Shown: positions 27,644 to 38,591, counted from the stretch's first letter. The stretch is DNA of 64,000 nt from an uncultured Pelagibacteraceae bacterium (GCA_902555945.1 CACDUS010000004.1:54782-118781); one strand, 5' to 3'. Numbers and translations are program-made. Notes: a model not told the origin generated them from the sequence alone.

Positions 27644-28609
27644 TTTATTCTCATCCCAAATTTTTTTGTAATCAATAAATGGTGAAAGACCATAGCTTGA
27701 ATTTATATTAGTTAAATGAAGAGATAAACTCTTGAGTGGGGATATACATATTTCGTTTTTATATATTTCATTGATATATCTTTCAAAAGGATCGTTACGA
27801 TCAAGACATGTTTTTCGGAAATTCTCCCAATATTTATTTAATAAATCTTTGCTAGTCAAAAATGTGCAAAGAGTTTTATCAACCGTTCGCCAATGTCTTT
27901 TATTTCCAATGAGAATGTTGGTTTTTTCATTATTCATATAAAGATATGGGTAATCAGATGGGCACATGAAAATATCTTTTTTTAATTGAGAAGTTATTCT
28001 TTCATAAGAGGCTATCATCTCTTCTAGCATTGGCTCAAAATGTAAATAATCGTCTTCTACAAAAAATATTAAATCTTCACTTTGATCTTTTGCTATTTCA
28101 AAACTACTCATTAAACTGGCTAAATTAGAAAAAGTTTCTTTTGATTTTTGTTCTTTTATAACAGTTTTGTAATTATCATGATTAAGTGAAACTATTTCTA
28201 TATTTTTATTTTCAATTAATTCTTTTATTCTAGCCAGGTTTTCATCTTTAGAATTATCATCAATTATTAAACTTTTTATTTTAATTTTAGGATATTTAGT
28301 TTGACAAAAATTTATTGAATTAATTAAAGATTTAATTGAACGATATGAATATTCTATTTTAGGTTGCTCAAATAATCTTTTTTTATTTTGATCCCAAATT
28401 TCTACCTCTGTATTCATTCTAATTACAATTAAGATTGATTTTACTTTTCTTGAAATTTTAACTTCCCCTAAGGGTAAAATTATTGATTTTTCATTAATTG
28501 TTGAAAGGTCTTCATTCAATTCTCGATCTAGTGTTGGTGAAGAAAATTGATTTTGATCAACTATTTCAAAACCTAATAATTTTGCTAATCTAATGAAAAG
28601 TTTTTTCAT
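27641..28609 (-). CDS. Glycosyltransferase-like protein
   Basis: IKSLIIDDNSKDENLARIKELIENKNIEIVSLNHDN and LIFFVEDDYLHFEPML (DxD-type). Confidence 0.6.
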   Translation of the reverse strand: MKKLFIRLAKLLGFEIVDQNQFSSPTLDRELNEDLSTINEKSIILPLGEVKISRKVKSILIVIRMNTEVEIWDQNKKRLFEQPKIEYSYRSIKSLINSINFCQTKYPKIKIKSLIIDDNSKDENLARIKELIENKNIEIVSLNHDNYKTVIKEQKSKETFSNLASLMSSFEIAKDQSEDLIFFVEDDYLHFEPMLEEMIASYERITSQLKKDIFMCPSDYPYLYMNNEKTNILIGNKRHWRTVDKTLCTFLTSKDLLNKYWENFRKTCLDRNDPFERYINEIYKNEICISPLKSLSLHLTNINSSYGLSPFIDYKKIWDENK

Positions 28610-28646
28610 ATAATTTTTAATTTATGATATAGATATTTACAATATA

Positions 28647-29030
28647 ATGGCAATTAAATCATCTCAAACTCTAGTATCGGAAGCACTAAATGAAATTAAA
28701 ACTATATCAACTGATGACGCTTACAAAATGTTCAGTGATAATCAGTGTAATTTAATTGATATTAGAGATATTAGAGAACTACAAAAAGAAGGACAAGTTG
28801 AGGGAGCAAACCACATACCAAGAGGAATGTTGGAGTTTTGGTTAGATCCTGAAAGTGTTTATTTTAAAGAAGGTAAACTTGATTTAGATAAGGAAATGGT
28901 TTTATTTTGTGCTGGTGGTTTAAGATCAGCTTTAGCTGCTAAATCATTAAAAGATATGGGGTTTAAAAAAGTTTCTCACATAGATGGTGGTTTTGGTGCT
29001 ATCAAACTAAGTAAATTCAAAATTCTCTAA
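28647..29030 (+). CDS. Rhodanese-domain protein
   Basis: NLIDIRDIRELQKEGQVEGANHIPRGMLEF and VLFCAGGLRSALAAKSLKDMGF. Confidence 0.9.
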   Translation: MAIKSSQTLVSEALNEIKTISTDDAYKMFSDNQCNLIDIRDIRELQKEGQVEGANHIPRGMLEFWLDPESVYFKEGKLDLDKEMVLFCAGGLRSALAAKSLKDMGFKKVSHIDGGFGAIKLSKFKIL

Positions 29031-29611
29031 GAGTTATACTCATCTAAAGCATAATCCAATCGATCTTGACCCCAAAAAATTTTATTATTTACTACAAATG
29101 TTGGTGCGCCGAATATATCTTTTTCAAAAGCATCATTTGTTAATTTTTTTAATTCATCTTTAATCTTTTGATTTTCAATATCTTTAAAAAAATTTTTTTT
29201 ATCAATTGAGCATTCATTCAATATATTTTCTATATTTACACTATTTGATAAATCAATATTTTTTTTCCAATAAGAATCAAAACATAAATCAAAAAATTTT
29301 TCTTTTAACTCATTATTTATGCTCAAATACCCTCTCATTATCTGTAAAGAATTCACTGGAAATTTATCGTTCCACTTAAATTCAATATTATTTTTTTTTG
29401 CAACTAATTCACAATCATTTTTCATATTTTTCATTTTATGTTTGTTGAATGCTGGAGCAGTAATACCACCAAGTTTATGAAGCCCACCTAAAAGAATTGG
29501 TTTAAAGATAATATTAATTTTATTTTTGTAATCTAAAAATTTTAATTTTTCATACGCTAGATAAGAATATGGACTAATAAAATCAAAATAGAATTCGACT
29601 GATTTAGTCAT
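29027..29611 (-). CDS. 2-hydroxychromene-2-carboxylate isomerase / DsbA-family protein
   Basis: FYFDFISPYSYLAYEKLKFL, VPTFVVNNKIFWGQDRLDYA-type C-terminus. Confidence 0.85.
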   Translation of the reverse strand: MTKSVEFYFDFISPYSYLAYEKLKFLDYKNKINIIFKPILLGGLHKLGGITAPAFNKHKMKNMKNDCELVAKKNNIEFKWNDKFPVNSLQIMRGYLSINNELKEKFFDLCFDSYWKKNIDLSNSVNIENILNECSIDKKNFFKDIENQKIKDELKKLTNDAFEKDIFGAPTFVVNNKIFWGQDRLDYALDEYNS

Positions 29612-30077
29612 ATAAGTTTATGTTTTTGGCATAAAAAATTCTGATCAGCCAATAAAAAAACAAACCAATTGGACCAATCAAGTAGGTAATAACAAGTGGT
29701 ATTATCACTAAAATTTTATTTATTGAGAGTTTTTGTGAGTCTCTGACTATCCAACCTCCAGTGAATAAATTGATTGATATAAAGTGTATCCAAAACATCA
29801 TGAGATATGATTTATCTGTAAAAAGATCAGATAAATGATCAATACTTAAATAAAGACTGAAGTTATTATCAAAATCATATGAGTTTAAATAAGATTTATA
29901 TAAAATAAAAATGTAGGCACCGCTTAAAATTAAAATTGGAAATATTGATGTTACAAAATATCTTGAAAGATTTGAATTTGGAAAAAAAATTAGTATTAAC
30001 CAAAATGGTAAAACACCTAAATTCACCCAATAGTAGAGCATTTCTATTGTGAAATAATTATAAATTTCTTCGATCAT
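29604..30077 (-). CDS. ABA4-like (DUF4281) membrane protein
   Basis: DLFTDKSYLMMFWIHFISINLFTGGWIVRDSQK and LIGPIGLFFYWLIR. Confidence 0.65.
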   Translation of the reverse strand: MIEEIYNYFTIEMLYYWVNLGVLPFWLILIFFPNSNLSRYFVTSIFPILILSGAYIFILYKSYLNSYDFDNNFSLYLSIDHLSDLFTDKSYLMMFWIHFISINLFTGGWIVRDSQKLSINKILVIIPLVITYLIGPIGLFFYWLIRIFYAKNINLYD

Positions 30078-30105
30078 TTAAAAATGTATTATATTAAATC
30101 TAGTC

Positions 30106-30669
30106 ATGATTCCTATAAGAAATAAAAAAAAAACTTTGGAGGTAACAGTTGAGGAAATGAGAAATTTTGCATTTACTTACGTAGAAAAATATGCGCCTTC
30201 AAAACAACAGCTTAAAACTTACTTATTAAAAAAATATCTTAAAGCATCGGTTCCTAATGTTAAAAAACAAGATATTACCAATTTAATTGATATCGTTCTG
30301 TCAGATTTAGAAAAAAATAGATTTATTAATGATAAATTTTACTCTGAAAGTAAGGCCAAAAGTATGATTCAAAGAGGTAGTTCAATAAATAAAATTCGAA
30401 GCTATTTAATTGGTAAAGGAATAAATGATAAATTTATAACTGATACTGTAAACAATATTCGAGATCAAAATTCTGACCAAGACTTTTTTTCTGCTATAAA
30501 AATTTGTAAAAAAAAAAGGATTGGTCCAGCTCGAACTGAAGATAATAGACCTTTATTTTATAAAAAGGATATTTCTTTATTAGCAAGAAATGGATTTGAT
30601 TTTGAAACTTCAAAAAAAGTTATGGATATCAAAAAAGATGATTTTCTTAAAATTGTCAAGTTACTTTGA
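30106..30669 (+). CDS. recX: RecX-family regulatory protein
   Basis: Three-helix repeats; LEKNRFINDKFYSESKAKSMIQRGSSINKIRSYLIGKGI. Confidence 0.75.
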   Translation: MIPIRNKKKTLEVTVEEMRNFAFTYVEKYAPSKQQLKTYLLKKYLKASVPNVKKQDITNLIDIVLSDLEKNRFINDKFYSESKAKSMIQRGSSINKIRSYLIGKGINDKFITDTVNNIRDQNSDQDFFSAIKICKKKRIGPARTEDNRPLFYKKDISLLARNGFDFETSKKVMDIKKDDFLKIVKLL

Positions 30670-30804
30670 TTTTTTATCCTTTTCTTTTTCTACTAAATAA
30701 TTAATTTTATTTCTTATATAATTTTTAACCATTACAAATACAATTAATCCAAAAATAGAGACTGAAACAATAATTATTAATATAATTCTTAATTGTTCAT
30801 CCAT
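30661..30804 (-). CDS. Small single-TM protein (47 aa), not in ORF track
   Basis: MDEQLRIILIIIVSVSIFGLIVFVMVKNYIRNKINYLVEKEKDKKSK; starts next to the cysQ stop. Confidence 0.5.
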   Translation of the reverse strand: MDEQLRIILIIIVSVSIFGLIVFVMVKNYIRNKINYLVEKEKDKKSK

Positions 30805-31577
30805 TATAAAATACTCTTACTTTTTAAAATTAAACTTGGATTTTTAAAATCTTTCTTACCATAAAAAATCTCATTGCCTTCAAAATCAGTCACATTTCCT
30901 CCTGAATGTTTTAGTATTGCATGCCCTGCAGCTATATCCCATTCATACGCTCTTGGCTCAGCTACATATCCGTCAAATTCTCCAGAAGCAATTACACAAA
31001 ATTTCAATGAACTTTTCATTCTTACGTACTCTTTAACATCTAATTCTTTATGGATTTTTTGGATTTCAGGTTTGATATTATTTGAATATGAAACAAATTT
31101 AATCTTATTCTTATCGAAATTATTTGATCTATATAATTCAATTGGCTTTCCATCAATTAACTCAAATGCAAAAGTATTTCCATAGGAATAAAACATTCTT
31201 TTTTTTGCTGGAGCATAAATTAAACCAGCAGCAGGCTTTTTATTTATTATAAGCCCAGCATTAATCGTAAATTCATCAAGATTATTTATGTAATCGTAGG
31301 TACCATCAATTGGGTCAATTAACCAAAAATTATTTAAATCTTTAATTGATTTATTTTCTGATGTTTCTTCAGATACAATTGGAATAAGAGGTGTTAATTC
31401 CTTAATTTTTTTTGAAAGAATTTTGTTAACTTCTATATCACCATTGCTTACAGGTGTATTGTCAGATTTAATTTCTTTTGTAAGACCACGATTTCTTAAG
31501 TCTAATGAAACTTTTCCAGCGTGCAAAAAAGTATCAATCAAATTTTCAACAATTGTTTGAATATCAATTTTGGTCAT
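30804..31577 (-). CDS. cysQ: 3'(2'),5'-bisphosphate nucleotidase CysQ / inositol monophosphatase family
   Basis: IVSEETSENK, FWLIDPIDGTYDYINNLDEFTINAGLI, EWDIAAGHAIL. Confidence 0.88.
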   Translation of the reverse strand: MTKIDIQTIVENLIDTFLHAGKVSLDLRNRGLTKEIKSDNTPVSNGDIEVNKILSKKIKELTPLIPIVSEETSENKSIKDLNNFWLIDPIDGTYDYINNLDEFTINAGLIINKKPAAGLIYAPAKKRMFYSYGNTFAFELIDGKPIELYRSNNFDKNKIKFVSYSNNIKPEIQKIHKELDVKEYVRMKSSLKFCVIASGEFDGYVAEPRAYEWDIAAGHAILKHSGGNVTDFEGNEIFYGKKDFKNPSLILKSKSIL

Positions 31578-31740
31578 TTATTTTTTTAAGTTCAATATTT
31601 TCTGCATTAATTACTTTTTTTCCTACATTTTCAAAATTCACTGTAATCTTTTGTTTAATTATGGATTGAACTTGTCCTATTCCCCAATCTTTTTTGTCTG
31701 GATTATAAACTTTGTCACCTGGTTCAAAATCAAAAATCAT
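31564..31740 (-). CDS. DUF3553-like small protein (58 aa), not in ORF track
   Basis: [58 protein letters not shown]. Confidence 0.7.
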   Translation of the reverse strand: MIFDFEPGDKVYNPDKKDWGIGQVQSIIKQKITVNFENVGKKVINAENIELKKINDQN

Positions 31741-31781
31741 TTAACTTAACTTATATTAGAAATAAGTATAAATACCATCAA

Positions 31782-32900
31782 ATGAATAAGGAATTAAATT
31801 CTATTGGACTAAACAAAAAGCCTTCAGATACAACTGTTGTTGTAGCAATGTCAGGAGGTGTTGACTCATCGACAGTTGCTGGAATGATGAAAAAAGAAGG
31901 TTATAAAGTGATAGGTGTTACTTTGAAGCTTTATGATGATGGGAAAGAGGTTGCTGCTTCAAAACAATGTTGCTCTGGTCAAGATATAATGGATGCAAAA
32001 CGTGTAGCTCAAAAATTAGATATTGATCATAAAATTTTATATTACCAAAATAAATTTAAACAAGGAGTTATCGATAATTTTGTTGAAAGTTATTTAAAAG
32101 GAGAGACACCAATTCCTTGTGTGCAATGTAATCAAACTGTTAAGTTTAAAGATTTATTTGAAGTTTCCAAAGATTTAAAAGCTGATGCAATGATAACAGG
32201 TCATTATGTTAAAAGTATCACATCAGGTAATCAAACTAGCATGTATAGAGCTGTTGATGAAAATAGAGATCAAAGTTATTTCTTATTTAACACAACTAAA
32301 GATCAACTGAATTATTTAAGGTTTCCTCTTGGAGGAATGTTAAAAAATGAAACTAGAGAAATTGCAAAAAATTTAGATTTAAATGTTGCGGATAAACCAG
32401 ATAGCCAAGATATTTGTTTTGTACCAAATGGTGATTATGCGTCTGTAATTCGAAAGTTTAAACCAGAGTCTTTACAAAAAGGAAATATAAAGAATCTAGA
32501 TGGAAAAGTAATTGGTGTTCATGATGGAATAATCAATTTTACAATTGGTCAGCGAAAAGGAATTAAAGTTTCAGACAATGAACCTCTGTATGTTCTTAAA
32601 ATTAATTCTAAAAAAAATGAAATAATTGTAGGACCTAGAGAAAAATTAGGAAAAAAGTCTATTTCATTAGTTGATTTAAATTTACTCGTAGACAAGTCAG
32701 TTTTTGATAATGAGATTTATGTAAAAGTAAGATCAACTGGAAAACTTTTGAGTGCTAAAATTGATTTACAAGATTCTAAAAGTGCTAATGTAAATTTAAA
32801 AGTCTCGGAGGATGGTATTTCGCCTGGACAGGCTTGTGTTTTTTATAAAAAAGATGATTTAGGTTATAAGGTTTTGGGTGGTGGTTGGATTAAGAATTAG
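31782..32900 (+). CDS. mnmA: tRNA-specific 2-thiouridylase
   Basis: [17 protein letters not shown]-loop, [29 protein letters not shown]. Confidence 0.95.
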   Translation: MNKELNSIGLNKKPSDTTVVVAMSGGVDSSTVAGMMKKEGYKVIGVTLKLYDDGKEVAASKQCCSGQDIMDAKRVAQKLDIDHKILYYQNKFKQGVIDNFVESYLKGETPIPCVQCNQTVKFKDLFEVSKDLKADAMITGHYVKSITSGNQTSMYRAVDENRDQSYFLFNTTKDQLNYLRFPLGGMLKNETREIAKNLDLNVADKPDSQDICFVPNGDYASVIRKFKPESLQKGNIKNLDGKVIGVHDGIINFTIGQRKGIKVSDNEPLYVLKINSKKNEIIVGPREKLGKKSISLVDLNLLVDKSVFDNEIYVKVRSTGKLLSAKIDLQDSKSANVNLKVSEDGISPGQACVFYKKDDLGYKVLGGGWIKN

Positions 32901-33579
32901 TTTTTTTCCACATTAAATGAGTTAATAAATAAAAAAAGATTACTCCTAAAAATACATTCCATTCTAAAGCATGTTTTAAAAATTTGAAATTATCAAATGG
33001 AAGAAAAGGTAATGCAATTATTGAAACTATAATTAGAGCAGTTATCAAAATTCTTTTAATTTTTAGATATGTAATATTTATAAACTCTTTTAAATTATTT
33101 TTGATTTCATAAAAAAATTTAATCAAATATGCTTGTGCTATTAATTCAAAAATAATGAATGATAACATCACAACTCTTCTAAATAATTTGTAAATATCAT
33201 ACTCAAACTTAACTCCTAAAAATAAAGCATGAACTGATAATAGAACAGCAGAACCAACACCAAAAAAAACTATTTTTTTTGTATTTTTGTAATCTTTGTG
33301 GAAATAATTTATGATATTTTTTGTATTTAACCAATAACGAATTAAAAGATAAGAGGTAATAAACATGGCAGGTTTGAATAGTAAATACATTGGAAAATTT
33401 CTGACAGTCCTACTAATAGAAACACCTCCATCTAAATATGGAAAAGTAGGATCAATAGGAACACCAGGAACTAATATTTGGTGAAAGTTAGTGATTATTA
33501 AGAGACAAATGTTTACAGATAAAAAAGGGATTATGAAGATCCAAACAGAAATAGACCGTACTTTTTGTATGCTGGTCAT
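32890..33579 (-). CDS. Hypothetical multi-pass membrane protein
   Basis: 229-aa hydrophobic ORF, convergent overlap with mnmA. Confidence 0.5.
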   Translation of the reverse strand: MTSIQKVRSISVWIFIIPFLSVNICLLIITNFHQILVPGVPIDPTFPYLDGGVSISRTVRNFPMYLLFKPAMFITSYLLIRYWLNTKNIINYFHKDYKNTKKIVFFGVGSAVLLSVHALFLGVKFEYDIYKLFRRVVMLSFIIFELIAQAYLIKFFYEIKNNLKEFINITYLKIKRILITALIIVSIIALPFLPFDNFKFLKHALEWNVFLGVIFFYLLTHLMWKKTNS

Positions 33580-33590
33580 ATAAGTAGAGT

Positions 33591-33674
33591 TTATTTCTTC
33601 TTATTTTTCTTTCTTGCTCTTCTTTTTTTAGAGCCCATTTTCCTTCGGCCTCTATGTTTTTTTGGATAACCCAT
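33591..33674 (-). CDS. 27-aa extremely basic small protein, not in ORF track
   Basis: MGYPKKHRGRRKMGSKKRRARKKNKKK with AAAGGA Shine-Dalgarno 5-8 nt upstream. Confidence 0.5.
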   Translation of the reverse strand: MGYPKKHRGRRKMGSKKRRARKKNKKK

Positions 33675-33749
33675 TATTTCCTTTAGTTATAATTTAATTG
33701 AAATTATGGTCTGGATATAGCATTGTCTTTTGAAGTTATCAATTTTTTT

Positions 33750-34925
33750 ATGAGTAAATCCTTTAAGACTTTTTTAAAGCATACAGCTAAAGATTTTCAT
33801 AATCAGTCTGTGAATCCACCAGTGGTTAGAGCTTCCACAATTATATTTAAATCAATGCAACATATTAGGAAGACACAAGCTAAAGCACAAAAAAATCCAA
33901 CCGGTGGTCATTATGATTACGGAAGACAAGGAACATCAACAACACATATTCTTCAAAAAATTCTTACCAAACTAGAAGAAAGTTATCATGTATTTACAAC
34001 TCCGACAGGTTTTGGCTCTGTTTTTCTAGCTATATTTAGTGTGGTAAGACCTGGAGATGAAATAATAGCTGCTGATCCTGTTTATAGCCCGACAAGATTA
34101 TTGACAGAGGATTATCTTAATGAATTTGGAATCAAAACTATTTTTTATAATCCCAGTGATCTTAAAACTTTAGAAAAAAGTATTTCAAAAAAAACAAAAC
34201 TTATTTTTGTTGAAAATCCAGGAAGTAATACCTTTGATTTCCAAGATCTTGGAAAAATAATTTCAATTGCAAAAAAAAACAAAATTTATACAGCTATTGA
34301 TAATACCTGGGGAACGCCATATTACCTAAAACCTATAAAACTTGGTTTTGATATGGCAATTGTCTCTGCAACAAAATATTATTCTGGACATTCTGATGTT
34401 ATGGGTGGAAGTTTAGCGGTAAATAAAAAAATTTTTCCAAAAGTGAAAGCTGCAGAGAGAATTACAGGATTGAGATTAGGTCCTGATGATGCCTATTTAA
34501 TAACAAGGGGATTGAGAACTTTAGATGTTAGATTAGATAGACATAGAGAAAATGCAAAAAAAGTTGCATCTTTTTTATCAAAAAATAAGAAGTTTAAATT
34601 ACTTTACCCATATAAAAAAGATTCACACAATTTTAGAATGTGGAAAAAATATTATTCAGGTGCCTCAGGATTGATGGGATTAAAAATAAAAGCAAAAAAT
34701 ATTAATTCAGTCAGAAAATTTGTAAACTCACTTAAACTTTTTGGCTATGGATACAGTTGGGGTGGGTTTGAAAGTTTAGCTTTACATCAAGAGTTTAGAG
34801 AAACAGGAAAAAGAAAATACATGAGTTTAGCTAAAGACGAACATCTTGTTAGATTACATATTGGTCTTGAGGATCCTAATGACTTAATTGCAGATATTAA
34901 GCAAGCATTAAGACATTTAAAATGA
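33750..34925 (+). CDS. metC: Cystathionine beta-lyase-like PLP enzyme (track start 33723)
   Basis: Cys/Met metabolism PLP family: GGHYDYGRQGTSTTHILQKILTKLE, SATKYYSGHSDVMGGSL. Confidence 0.85.
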   Translation: MSKSFKTFLKHTAKDFHNQSVNPPVVRASTIIFKSMQHIRKTQAKAQKNPTGGHYDYGRQGTSTTHILQKILTKLEESYHVFTTPTGFGSVFLAIFSVVRPGDEIIAADPVYSPTRLLTEDYLNEFGIKTIFYNPSDLKTLEKSISKKTKLIFVENPGSNTFDFQDLGKIISIAKKNKIYTAIDNTWGTPYYLKPIKLGFDMAIVSATKYYSGHSDVMGGSLAVNKKIFPKVKAAERITGLRLGPDDAYLITRGLRTLDVRLDRHRENAKKVASFLSKNKKFKLLYPYKKDSHNFRMWKKYYSGASGLMGLKIKAKNINSVRKFVNSLKLFGYGYSWGGFESLALHQEFRETGKRKYMSLAKDEHLVRLHIGLEDPNDLIADIKQALRHLK

Positions 34926-36142
34926 TATCAGAAAATTTTTTTAAATCAAAAACAGCAATAGTAACTTTATTTGCTGCATGTTTTGTTGTGCTCATTTCTC
35001 TTGGTGTAAGACAAGTTTTTGGTTTATTTTTTATTGATTTTAATCAAAGTCTAAATATCAGTAATACTGCATTTGGATTTGCTATTGGAGTACAAATGTT
35101 AATGTGGGGTTTAACTGGTCCAATTTTTGGAGCAGTAGCTGATCGTTATGGAGGTCATATTGCTATAATATCTGCCTTTATATTTTATTCTTTAGGAATA
35201 TATTTTTTATACACTGGTCCAAATACTGGAATATTTTTTCAAATACACATGGGTTTATTAATTGGTATTGGCTTGGGAGGTACTGCCATAAGTATCCCTA
35301 TGTCAGTTGTTGGGAAACATTTTCCATTATCAACAAGAACAATCGCAATGAGTATTGTCACAGCTGTTGGATCTTTTGGTTATTTTTTGTCACCTATTTT
35401 TACTAATTATTCTTTAAGAGAATTTGGGTGGAATTATACTTTATTTGTCTTTTTCTTATTCTTATTAACAGGATTGATAGCTGCATATTTTGTGAGATCT
35501 CCATCTGAAGCCGAGAGTGTAGAAAAAATATCAGACCAAACATTTAAAGAGGCCCTCTATGAAGCATTTAAAACAAAAAGTTATATTTTACTTGTATCAG
35601 GTTTTTTTGTGTGCGGATTTCATATTACTTTGGTTGGAACGCATGTACCAAAATATGTTATAGATAGAGGTTTAGAGGATTGGACTGCAGCAGCTATTTT
35701 GTCTTTAATAGGTCTATTTAATATTTTTGGTTCATTATTAAGTGGCTATCTTTCAGCTAAGATAAGTAAAAAAATTATTCTTAGCGGAATTTATTTTTTG
35801 AGAGGTATCTCTATTATTCTTTTTATATTCACACCAGCAAGTAACTTTAGCGCTTTTTTATTTGGAGCTAGTTTTGGTTTTCTATGGCTTTCGACAGTTC
35901 CAGCAACAAGTGGAATTGTGGCTCATTTGTTTGGTACAAAATATTTGGGTCTTCTATATGGAATAGTATTTTTAAGTCACCAAATAGGATCTTTTTTTGG
36001 TGCATATTTAGGAGGTTTGTTTCACGACCTTTATGGTTCATATGATTATGCGTGGTATTTAGCAATTGCTTTATCTGTATTCGCAGCAATAATACACCTA
36101 CCAATTAAAGAAGAACCAGTTTTGAGATTAAAAACAGAATAA
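34922..36142 (+). CDS. Major facilitator superfamily transporter
   Basis: 12-TM MFS with GAVADRYGGHIAI. Confidence 0.88.
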   Translation: MISENFFKSKTAIVTLFAACFVVLISLGVRQVFGLFFIDFNQSLNISNTAFGFAIGVQMLMWGLTGPIFGAVADRYGGHIAIISAFIFYSLGIYFLYTGPNTGIFFQIHMGLLIGIGLGGTAISIPMSVVGKHFPLSTRTIAMSIVTAVGSFGYFLSPIFTNYSLREFGWNYTLFVFFLFLLTGLIAAYFVRSPSEAESVEKISDQTFKEALYEAFKTKSYILLVSGFFVCGFHITLVGTHVPKYVIDRGLEDWTAAAILSLIGLFNIFGSLLSGYLSAKISKKIILSGIYFLRGISIILFIFTPASNFSAFLFGASFGFLWLSTVPATSGIVAHLFGTKYLGLLYGIVFLSHQIGSFFGAYLGGLFHDLYGSYDYAWYLAIALSVFAAIIHLPIKEEPVLRLKTE

Positions 36143-36143
36143 A

Positions 36144-37298
36144 TTGAACACACAAAAACAATTAGCAGACATCCATCATTCAGGGAAGCCTTATATTATT
36201 TACAAGTCTGGAAAAGGTTTTGATTTATACACAAACTTTTCAAAAAAGATTATTCTTAATAATAAAAATGTTGAAAGTTTTTTAAACAAAAAATACAAAA
36301 ACAAGAAAAAAGAAACTGATTTATTTATTGGTTTTTTTGGTTACGAGCTTTTAAACAATTTAATAAATATAAAATTACCAAATCAAAAAAACATTAATTT
36401 TCCAAAAGGAATTTTTTACAAACCAGAAAAAAAAATAAAAATAACCAATAAACTTAAGTACAAAAGTGAGGATAAATTTAAAGGAAGTAAGTTTAAGATA
36501 AATATCAATAAAAATTCTTATGTTAAAATTTTTAACAAATTTAAAAAAAAGATAAAAAGAGGTGAAACCTATCAAATAAAGATTTGTAACAAGTATAAAA
36601 CAAAATCAAAAATTAATCCTTTAGATTTTTTTTCTAGATTATCAGAAACAAATTTAGCTCCAGAGTCTTTTATGATTAGAGACAAGAATTATTCAATAGT
36701 TAGCTGTTCTCCAGAAAATTTAATTACCAAAAAAGGTTATAATATATCTACAAAACCAATAGCAGGAACAGTCAAAAAAACAAAAACTTTAAATAAGGTA
36801 AAAGCCCTAGATTATTTCAAAAAAAATCTAAAAGAGACAAAAGAACATAATATGATAGTTGATATGGAGAGAAATGATTTATCTAGAATTTGTAAAGTCG
36901 GTTCCGTTAAGCTGCATAAACAAAAAATTGTAGAGGAATATAAAGATCTCTTTCATTATGTAAGTCTCATAAAAGGAAAATTAAAAAAAGATATAAAAAA
37001 CTTAGATATAATTAAAGCTATGATGCCAGGTGGCTCAGTGATTGGTTGTCCAAAGATAAACACACTAAATCTTTTAAACAATCAAGAAAAAGAAAATAGA
37101 AATATTTACACAGGCAGTTTTGGTTATATTAAATTTAATGGAGATATGAGATTTAACATTATTATTAGATCAATTTTAAATTTTCAAAATGTTTCTGAAA
37201 TATCTGTTGCGTCAGGTGTAGTTGTAGACAGCAATGCAAAGCATGAATTTAATGAAAATTACATAAAAGCAAAAGCATTAATTGACTTATTTAAATGA
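36144..37298 (+). CDS. pabB: Aminodeoxychorismate/anthranilate synthase component I
   Basis: Chorismate-binding domain: KRGETYQIKICNKY, IAGTVKKTK, EHNMIVDMERNDLSRIC, MMPGGSVIGCPKI. Confidence 0.85.
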   Translation: MNTQKQLADIHHSGKPYIIYKSGKGFDLYTNFSKKIILNNKNVESFLNKKYKNKKKETDLFIGFFGYELLNNLINIKLPNQKNINFPKGIFYKPEKKIKITNKLKYKSEDKFKGSKFKININKNSYVKIFNKFKKKIKRGETYQIKICNKYKTKSKINPLDFFSRLSETNLAPESFMIRDKNYSIVSCSPENLITKKGYNISTKPIAGTVKKTKTLNKVKALDYFKKNLKETKEHNMIVDMERNDLSRICKVGSVKLHKQKIVEEYKDLFHYVSLIKGKLKKDIKNLDIIKAMMPGGSVIGCPKINTLNLLNNQEKENRNIYTGSFGYIKFNGDMRFNIIIRSILNFQNVSEISVASGVVVDSNAKHEFNENYIKAKALIDLFK

Positions 37299-37852
37299 TT
37301 TACGTTATAGATCACAACGACTCCTTTACTCACAATGTGGTTCACCAATTTTCATTATTTGATAAAGTTCATTGTGATAATTACAATCAATTAAATATAA
37401 AAAAACTTGAAGAGGCTTCTGTAATAGTTTTTTCTCCAGGTCCCGGGAACCCTAAAAATTATCCATTAACATCAAAAATTTACAAACAGTATAAAGGAAA
37501 AAAAAAAATTATTGGTATTTGCTTGGGATTTCAACAAATATTATTTTGTGAGGGAGCAAAAATTATTGAACAAAAAAAAATTTATCATGGATTTCAATCA
37601 AATATAAAAGTTATTAGTAATCAATCTTTATTCACAAAAGGAAAAATATATAAAGTAGGTCGATATCACTCCCTTAAATTAAAAGAGCCTTTTAAAATAA
37701 ATAATTTTGAGATAACTATGAGATGTTTAGAATCAAAAGTAGCAATGTCTTTTGAAAATAATAAAGATAAAATTTATGGATTTCAATTTCACCCAGAATC
37801 TTTTTTAACAATCAATGGCAACTTACTTATTAAAAAAATCTTATCAGCTTAG
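37295..37852 (+). CDS. pabA: Aminodeoxychorismate/anthranilate synthase component II (glutamine amidotransferase)
   Basis: DHNDSFTHNVVHQ, FSPGPGNP, GICLGFQQI, FQFHPES. Confidence 0.88.
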   Translation: MIYVIDHNDSFTHNVVHQFSLFDKVHCDNYNQLNIKKLEEASVIVFSPGPGNPKNYPLTSKIYKQYKGKKKIIGICLGFQQILFCEGAKIIEQKKIYHGFQSNIKVISNQSLFTKGKIYKVGRYHSLKLKEPFKINNFEITMRCLESKVAMSFENNKDKIYGFQFHPESFLTINGNLLIKKILSA

Positions 37853-38588
37853 AGACTTAAGAGAAACTAAATTTAAAGATCTCTGGGGAGATCATGGTGT
37901 TTTTACCACAATGTGGATTTTTGGAAGGCCATCAAAAATTCTATTTTTTGATAACCATATTAGAAATTTAATTAAATCACTCAAAATTTATAAGATAAAA
38001 CGAAAGACTCTTAAAAAAGATATTCTTAAATTGATAAATAAGAATTTAAAAAAAGATATAAAGTATAATCATTTATTAAGAGTAGCTTTAAATAAAAAAA
38101 TTATTTCAATATCTTTAAGAAAAAGAATTAAGCCTAAATTAAATTTTGATTTGAAATTAGTAAATTTAAAAAGAGAGAAACCTCAATACAAAAATTTAAA
38201 ATATAAGAAAATTTTATCTTATTTATCTAAAATGGATAATTCTAGATCTGATATTGGTCTAGTTTCAAATAAAAAAATTTTAGAAACTGGAACTTCAAAT
38301 TTGCTTTTCGTAAAAGATAAAAAATTTTTTACACCTAAAAAAGATTATTATCAGGGTAATACATTCAAATATTTTAAAACAAAAATAAAAAGAATAACTA
38401 AAAAAGATATTTTTATAAATGAACTGAATCACTATGATGAAATTATATTAATCGGATCTGGAAAAGGAGTTGCTTCAGTAAAAACAATTAAAGACATTAA
38501 TTGGAGAAGAAAAAATCTTAACAAATTCAATATTCTTACAAAATATTATAATTCAGCCATTAAAAATAGCAATTTATATAAATTCTAA
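37815..38588 (+). CDS. pabC: Aminotransferase class IV (4-amino-4-deoxychorismate lyase-like)
   Basis: DLWGDHGVFTTMWIFGRPSKILFFDNHI, ILETGTSNLLFVKDKKFFTP; in operon with pabBA. Confidence 0.75.
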   Translation: MATYLLKKSYQLRDLRETKFKDLWGDHGVFTTMWIFGRPSKILFFDNHIRNLIKSLKIYKIKRKTLKKDILKLINKNLKKDIKYNHLLRVALNKKIISISLRKRIKPKLNFDLKLVNLKREKPQYKNLKYKKILSYLSKMDNSRSDIGLVSNKKILETGTSNLLFVKDKKFFTPKKDYYQGNTFKYFKTKIKRITKKDIFINELNHYDEIILIGSGKGVASVKTIKDINWRRKNLNKFNILTKYYNSAIKNSNLYKF

Positions 38589-38591
38589 TCA

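Noticed and set aside
30874-31185. 103-aa antisense ORF opposite cysQ
   Set aside because: Shadow ORF within a conserved gene.
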